Of a DNA stretch of 64,000 bases, positions 60,863-64,000 are shown one piece after another. The first letter of the stretch is position 1, and every line of letters starts with the position of its first letter. The stretch is from JBCAXA01 sp038534295 (lineage in GTDB: Bacteria > Pseudomonadota > Gammaproteobacteria > Steroidobacterales > Woeseiaceae), in the NCBI GenBank assembly GCA_038534295.1, contig JBCAXA010000004.1, positions 310,001-374,000 on the forward strand, written 5' to 3'. The notes under the pieces are model-generated. The model had not been told where the DNA came from and did not search any database. It saw nothing but the letters and a program-made list of their open reading frames with translations. Both the position numbers and the translations under genes were made by a program.

Positions 60863-63800
60863 GAGCCGAACTCCGGGAAACTTCCGATGCCAGTCGCGTG
60901 TCCGACAGGCCGCGATAATCACGCACAAATCCGTGCTCGAGAAAGACGGCTGCCAACGTCGATTCGGCGGCGGCCACGCCGTCGATTTTCTCGATCGTTC
61001 TTAAGCTCTTGCCGGCCCGCGGCAACGTGCGCAACGCATCGATCGCCATCGCCAGCGCATCGTCGTACGCGGCTAGCGTGTCAGGGAAACTGAGCAGCGC
61101 TCGACCTCGCGGGCCAATCCACAGCACCGGGCGGCCGCGCGCGAGGACGATCCAAGCACCGTTGATTCGCCGCGGCTTGGCGTCACCCGCCGCGACCACG
61201 CTCGGCCACGGCACAAGGGCACCGTACGGATTCGCTGGATCGAGCACCGGCAGCGCGACGACATCGCTGTTCCCGAGCGACTGATCGCGCTCCTCGGCCG
61301 TGCTTCGCTCAGCGCGCAGCCGGTCGATACCGCCCGGCATCGCAAACTGCGCGCCGGTCAGGCCATCAACGAAATGCCCGCGGCGCACGCGTCCCTGCTC
61401 CTCCATCTCGCGCAGCACCTTGTAGATCGGCCCAAAGCCACCGCTCAAGACTTCAGCCTGCGACGCATTGCGACTGACGATGCCGTAACGCTCCAGCAGG
61501 AGCTGCGTGCTTGCGACGGCGCGGCGGGTCGGCTCGACATTGTCCACCGCCAATGACGCCACCAGGGCCCAGCGACCGGCGCCGGCGGGGGCCGCCCTGC
61601 GTCGCCGGCGGGGACCGCGACCGGCTAACTCACGTAGCGGTGCAAACGTATCGTTAGTGATCTGACCAGCCCACACCAGGTCCCAGAGCGCCGACTCGAG
61701 TTCGCGCGCCGTCACATCGGATAAGCGTTCCGACAAGCGTTGTTCGAGTTCGAACAGGAAACTCGCGCCGCGGCTGCCAAGGAGCTCGAGCACCGCTTCG
61801 TGCAGCGGCGACGGTGGCTCGTAGTCGGTCACCGGCTCCAGCAGCTCACCGATTTGTCGGCGCAGGTACAGCGCAACGCGACCGTCGCGCGGACCGCTTG
61901 CGCCGCGGCCAACCCAAACGACCACACCGGTCGCTGCCAACATATCGAGCATTTCGGGGCGAAAACCCTGCACGCGCTGCGGCAAAATGACGCCGGCGAG
62001 CAACGACCACGGTAACGGGTACGCCTGCAGTTGGCCGACGACCTCCTCGAGGCGGGCCTGCCCGCCGGTAGCCGCTGGTACTCCGTGCCAACGCGGCAGA
62101 AACAACGCCAGCGTCGGTGCATCGACGGCCGCTACTTCATCGCGAAGACGGGCAAGATTACGACGTTTGAGCCGGCGCAACACTTCAGCGTCGCACCAGT
62201 CGAGCTCGATGCCACCGGGACGGATCTCGCCGCGCACGAGCGTGCCAGCCGCCGCAAGCGCACCGAGCGCGACATCAACTGCAGCTGCCGGTAGGCCATA
62301 TCGTGCCGTCAGGTCGCGCGTCAGGAACGGTCCGTGATGCCGAGCGTAGCGCTTTAAGAACTCACGCAACGGTTCGGCCACCGACGCTTGGAAAGCGTCG
62401 GGGACTCCCGGCGCAATAGCAACGCCGAACGTGTCCCGGTACAGCCCGGCATCCTCGCCGGCGATCCAGCGCGTGTCGCCGTTGATGCGTACTTCGACCG
62501 CACGGCGTTGTCGGCGCAACGATTTGAGCCATTCCGCAACGTCGCCGTCGGCACGTTGCGTGAGTTCGTCGAATGCAAGATCGCCGAGCCGGCGCAACAA
62601 ATCGTGCAGATCGTCTGCATCGCGCACCTGTCGATCGTCGCTCAGAAACTGGAGGTCACGCTCGAGTTCATCGATAACGTCCGCGTCGAGCAACTCGCGC
62701 AATTCCGCCTGGCCAAGGAGCTCACCGAGCAGCGCACGATCGAGCGTAAGGGCTTGCGCCTTGCGCTCGGCCAGCGGCGCGTCCTGCTCGTAGAGGTAGG
62801 CCGCGACATACGCAAAAACGAGCGACCGTGCGAACGGTGAAGCGGTGCGCGTTTCGATGTCATCGACCTCAATCTGCCGACTGCGAATCTCACCGAGCAG
62901 GCGTTTGAGACCGGGCAAATCGAACACATCCGCCAACGCCTGGCGATAGGTTTCCATGACAATCGGAAAACTCGGATACTTTTGCACCGTCGCGAGCAGG
63001 GACTGTGCTTTCAGACGCTGCGCCCATAGCGGCGAGCGACTGCGCGGCGTGCGCCGGCGAAGCAACAGCGACCGCACGGCGTTCTCGCGGAACAGCCCGG
63101 CGAACATCGACGTCGATGCCAGCTGCTCGGTGACCCGATCCTCGAGCTCCTCCGGGTCCGGGAGTAGCGCGTCGAGATCCGGCAACTCTTCGGCATCGGC
63201 AAAACGCAGCACGATGCCGTCGTCGGTATACATGACCTGCATCTCGAAGCCGGCCTGCTCGCTCAGCCGGTGCTGCAGCGCCATGGCCCACGGCGCATGA
63301 ATGCGAGCACCAAACGGCGTCAGCAAACAGATTCGCCAATCGCCCAGCTCATCGCGAAAGCGCTCGACGACGATGCATCGGTCGGTCGGCACGCTGGCGT
63401 GCTCTTTTTGCTCCGCGAGATAGCCGGCCAGATTGCGCGCAGCGTTACCGTCGAGTGTGGTCTCTGCTGCTAGCCATGCGCGGGCCTTTTCTTCTGACAT
63501 ACGGCTCAAACGGCGCACGAATCCGCCGATCGCCCGACCCAGCTCAATGGGACGGCCCGGGCCGTCGCCGCGCCAGAATGGCAGCCGGCCGGGCTCGCCG
63601 GGAGCCGGCGAAACCGCAACGCGGTCACGGCCGATCGATTCGACTCGCCACGTGCTCGCACCCAGCATGATGTTGTCGCCGGGGCGAGTCTCGAAGACCA
63701 TCTCTTCATCGAGTTCGCCGACGCGCGGACCATCCTCGCCCAGATGCACGGCAAACGCGCCACGGTCGGGAATGGTGCCGGCATTCATGCGCATCACCAT

Positions 63801-64000
63801 CGCAGCGCCGCGCCGCGGCGAGATTTTGTCGTCGCTGCGATCCCAACTGACCAGCGGTTTGAGGTCGGCGAAGTCCCCGGACGGGTAGCGACCGGACAGC
63901 ATGTCGAGCACGCCTTCGAGCAGACCGCGGCCGAGCTCGCGGTAGTTAAAAGCGCGCCGCACCAGCCGCTCGATTTCATCGACGTCGTGCGATCGCTCGC
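60855..64000 (-). CDS. lhr: Lhr-type DNA helicase, C-terminal portion (partial at the window edge)
   Basis: At least 1,048 residues are visible and the frame stays open to position 64000 (SHDVDEIERLV at the edge), so the N-terminus with most of the helicase core lies beyond the window. The visible part fits the Lhr winged-helix, beta-barrel and Lhr-CTD regions (FNYRELGRGLLEGVLDMLSG; TPFGARIHAPWAMAL; PFLTRDLTARYGLP). Lhr is an ATP-dependent 3'-5' helicase with repair roles. Nei and a metallophosphoesterase follow it in an overlapping operon. Confidence 0.93.
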   Translation of the reverse strand, partial: ERSHDVDEIERLVRRAFNYRELGRGLLEGVLDMLSGRYPSGDFADLKPLVSWDRSDDKISPRRGAAMVMRMNAGTIPDRGAFAVHLGEDGPRVGELDEEMVFETRPGDNIMLGASTWRVESIGRDRVAVSPAPGEPGRLPFWRGDGPGRPIELGRAIGGFVRRLSRMSEEKARAWLAAETTLDGNAARNLAGYLAEQKEHASVPTDRCIVVERFRDELGDWRICLLTPFGARIHAPWAMALQHRLSEQAGFEMQVMYTDDGIVLRFADAEELPDLDALLPDPEELEDRVTEQLASTSMFAGLFRENAVRSLLLRRRTPRSRSPLWAQRLKAQSLLATVQKYPSFPIVMETYRQALADVFDLPGLKRLLGEIRSRQIEVDDIETRTASPFARSLVFAYVAAYLYEQDAPLAERKAQALTLDRALLGELLGQAELRELLDADVIDELERDLQFLSDDRQVRDADDLHDLLRRLGDLAFDELTQRADGDVAEWLKSLRRQRRAVEVRINGDTRWIAGEDAGLYRDTFGVAIAPGVPDAFQASVAEPLREFLKRYARHHGPFLTRDLTARYGLPAAAVDVALGALAAAGTLVRGEIRPGGIELDWCDAEVLRRLKRRNLARLRDEVAAVDAPTLALFLPRWHGVPAATGGQARLEEVVGQLQAYPLPWSLLAGVILPQRVQGFRPEMLDMLAATGVVVWVGRGASGPRDGRVALYLRRQIGELLEPVTDYEPPSPLHEAVLELLGSRGASFLFELEQRLSERLSDVTARELESALWDLVWAGQITNDTFAPLRELAGRGPRRRRRAAPAGAGRWALVASLAVDNVEPTRRAVASTQLLLERYGIVSRNASQAEVLSGGFGPIYKVLREMEEQGRVRRGHFVDGLTGAQFAMPGGIDRLRAERSTAEERDQSLGNSDVVALPVLDPANPYGALVPWPSVVAAGDAKPRRINGAWIVLARGRPVLWIGPRGRALLSFPDTLAAYDDALAMAIDALRTLPRAGKSLRTIEKIDGVAAAESTLAAVFLEHGFVRDYRGLSDTRLASEVSRSSARA

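Overview
The window comes from a GC-rich, aerobic, phototrophic proteobacterium, most likely a gammaproteobacterium. Three sets of genes point to bacteriochlorophyll photosynthesis. These are an LH2 antenna operon (pucB and pucA, both under 60 codons, then a repeat protein, pucC and a peptide deformylase), a phytoene desaturase (crtI), and a 1-hydroxycarotenoid 3,4-desaturase (crtD). There is also a large TonB-dependent receptor, FeoAB, cytochrome c proteins and many acyl-CoA enzymes, which suits an aerobic heterotroph that supplements its energy with light. No reaction-centre, bacteriochlorophyll-synthesis or plasmid/phage replication genes are visible here.

Layout. 1-6.5 kb: a catabolic cluster built around a HutC-type GntR regulator (acyl-CoA dehydrogenase and MaoC dehydratase in one direction; CitE-type lyase, MmgE/PrpD and an AbfD/HpaB-like flavoprotein in the other). 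6.5-12.4 kb: a CIA30 protein with a LytTR regulator, a di-haem peroxidase, a GNAT enzyme with a fatty acid hydroxylase, TetR, and a cytochrome c. 12.4-16.6 kb: TauD dioxygenase, EamA transporter, two isochorismatase-fold hydrolases and an alpha/beta hydrolase, near TTGTCCGGACAA-type palindromes. 17.5-26.6 kb: two CaiB CoA-transferases, HyuA/HyuB, an HMG-CoA-lyase-like enzyme and an FCD-type GntR regulator, with TTGTATACAA palindromes in both divergent promoter regions. The same palindrome occurs twice before the TonB receptor gene at 34.3 kb, which suggests one regulon for uptake and breakdown of one unknown compound.

28.4-31.8 kb: the puc operon. 34.6-41.3 kb: an SDR, a decayed membrane-protein gene, feoAB, a HupE-like protein and an M3 peptidase. 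41.4-48.6 kb: an ATP-grasp/P450/crtD operon, YceI, PadR with a small membrane protein, and crtI. A TGT-N12-ACA (PpsR/CrtJ-type) site lies upstream of both pucB and crtI. 49.4-50.9 kb: tRNA-Lys(CTT), followed by repeated 3' tRNA fragments. Two of these are interrupted in the T-arm by a nearly identical 80-nt triple-hairpin insert, and they bracket one AT-richer orphan gene.

51-64 kb: mostly housekeeping and secreted proteins (glutamine amidotransferase, diguanylate cyclase, GDPD, M14 peptidase), ending in an overlapping mpe-nei-lhr DNA-repair operon that runs off the right edge. All assignments rest on reading the sequence and remembered family motifs; no database search was run.
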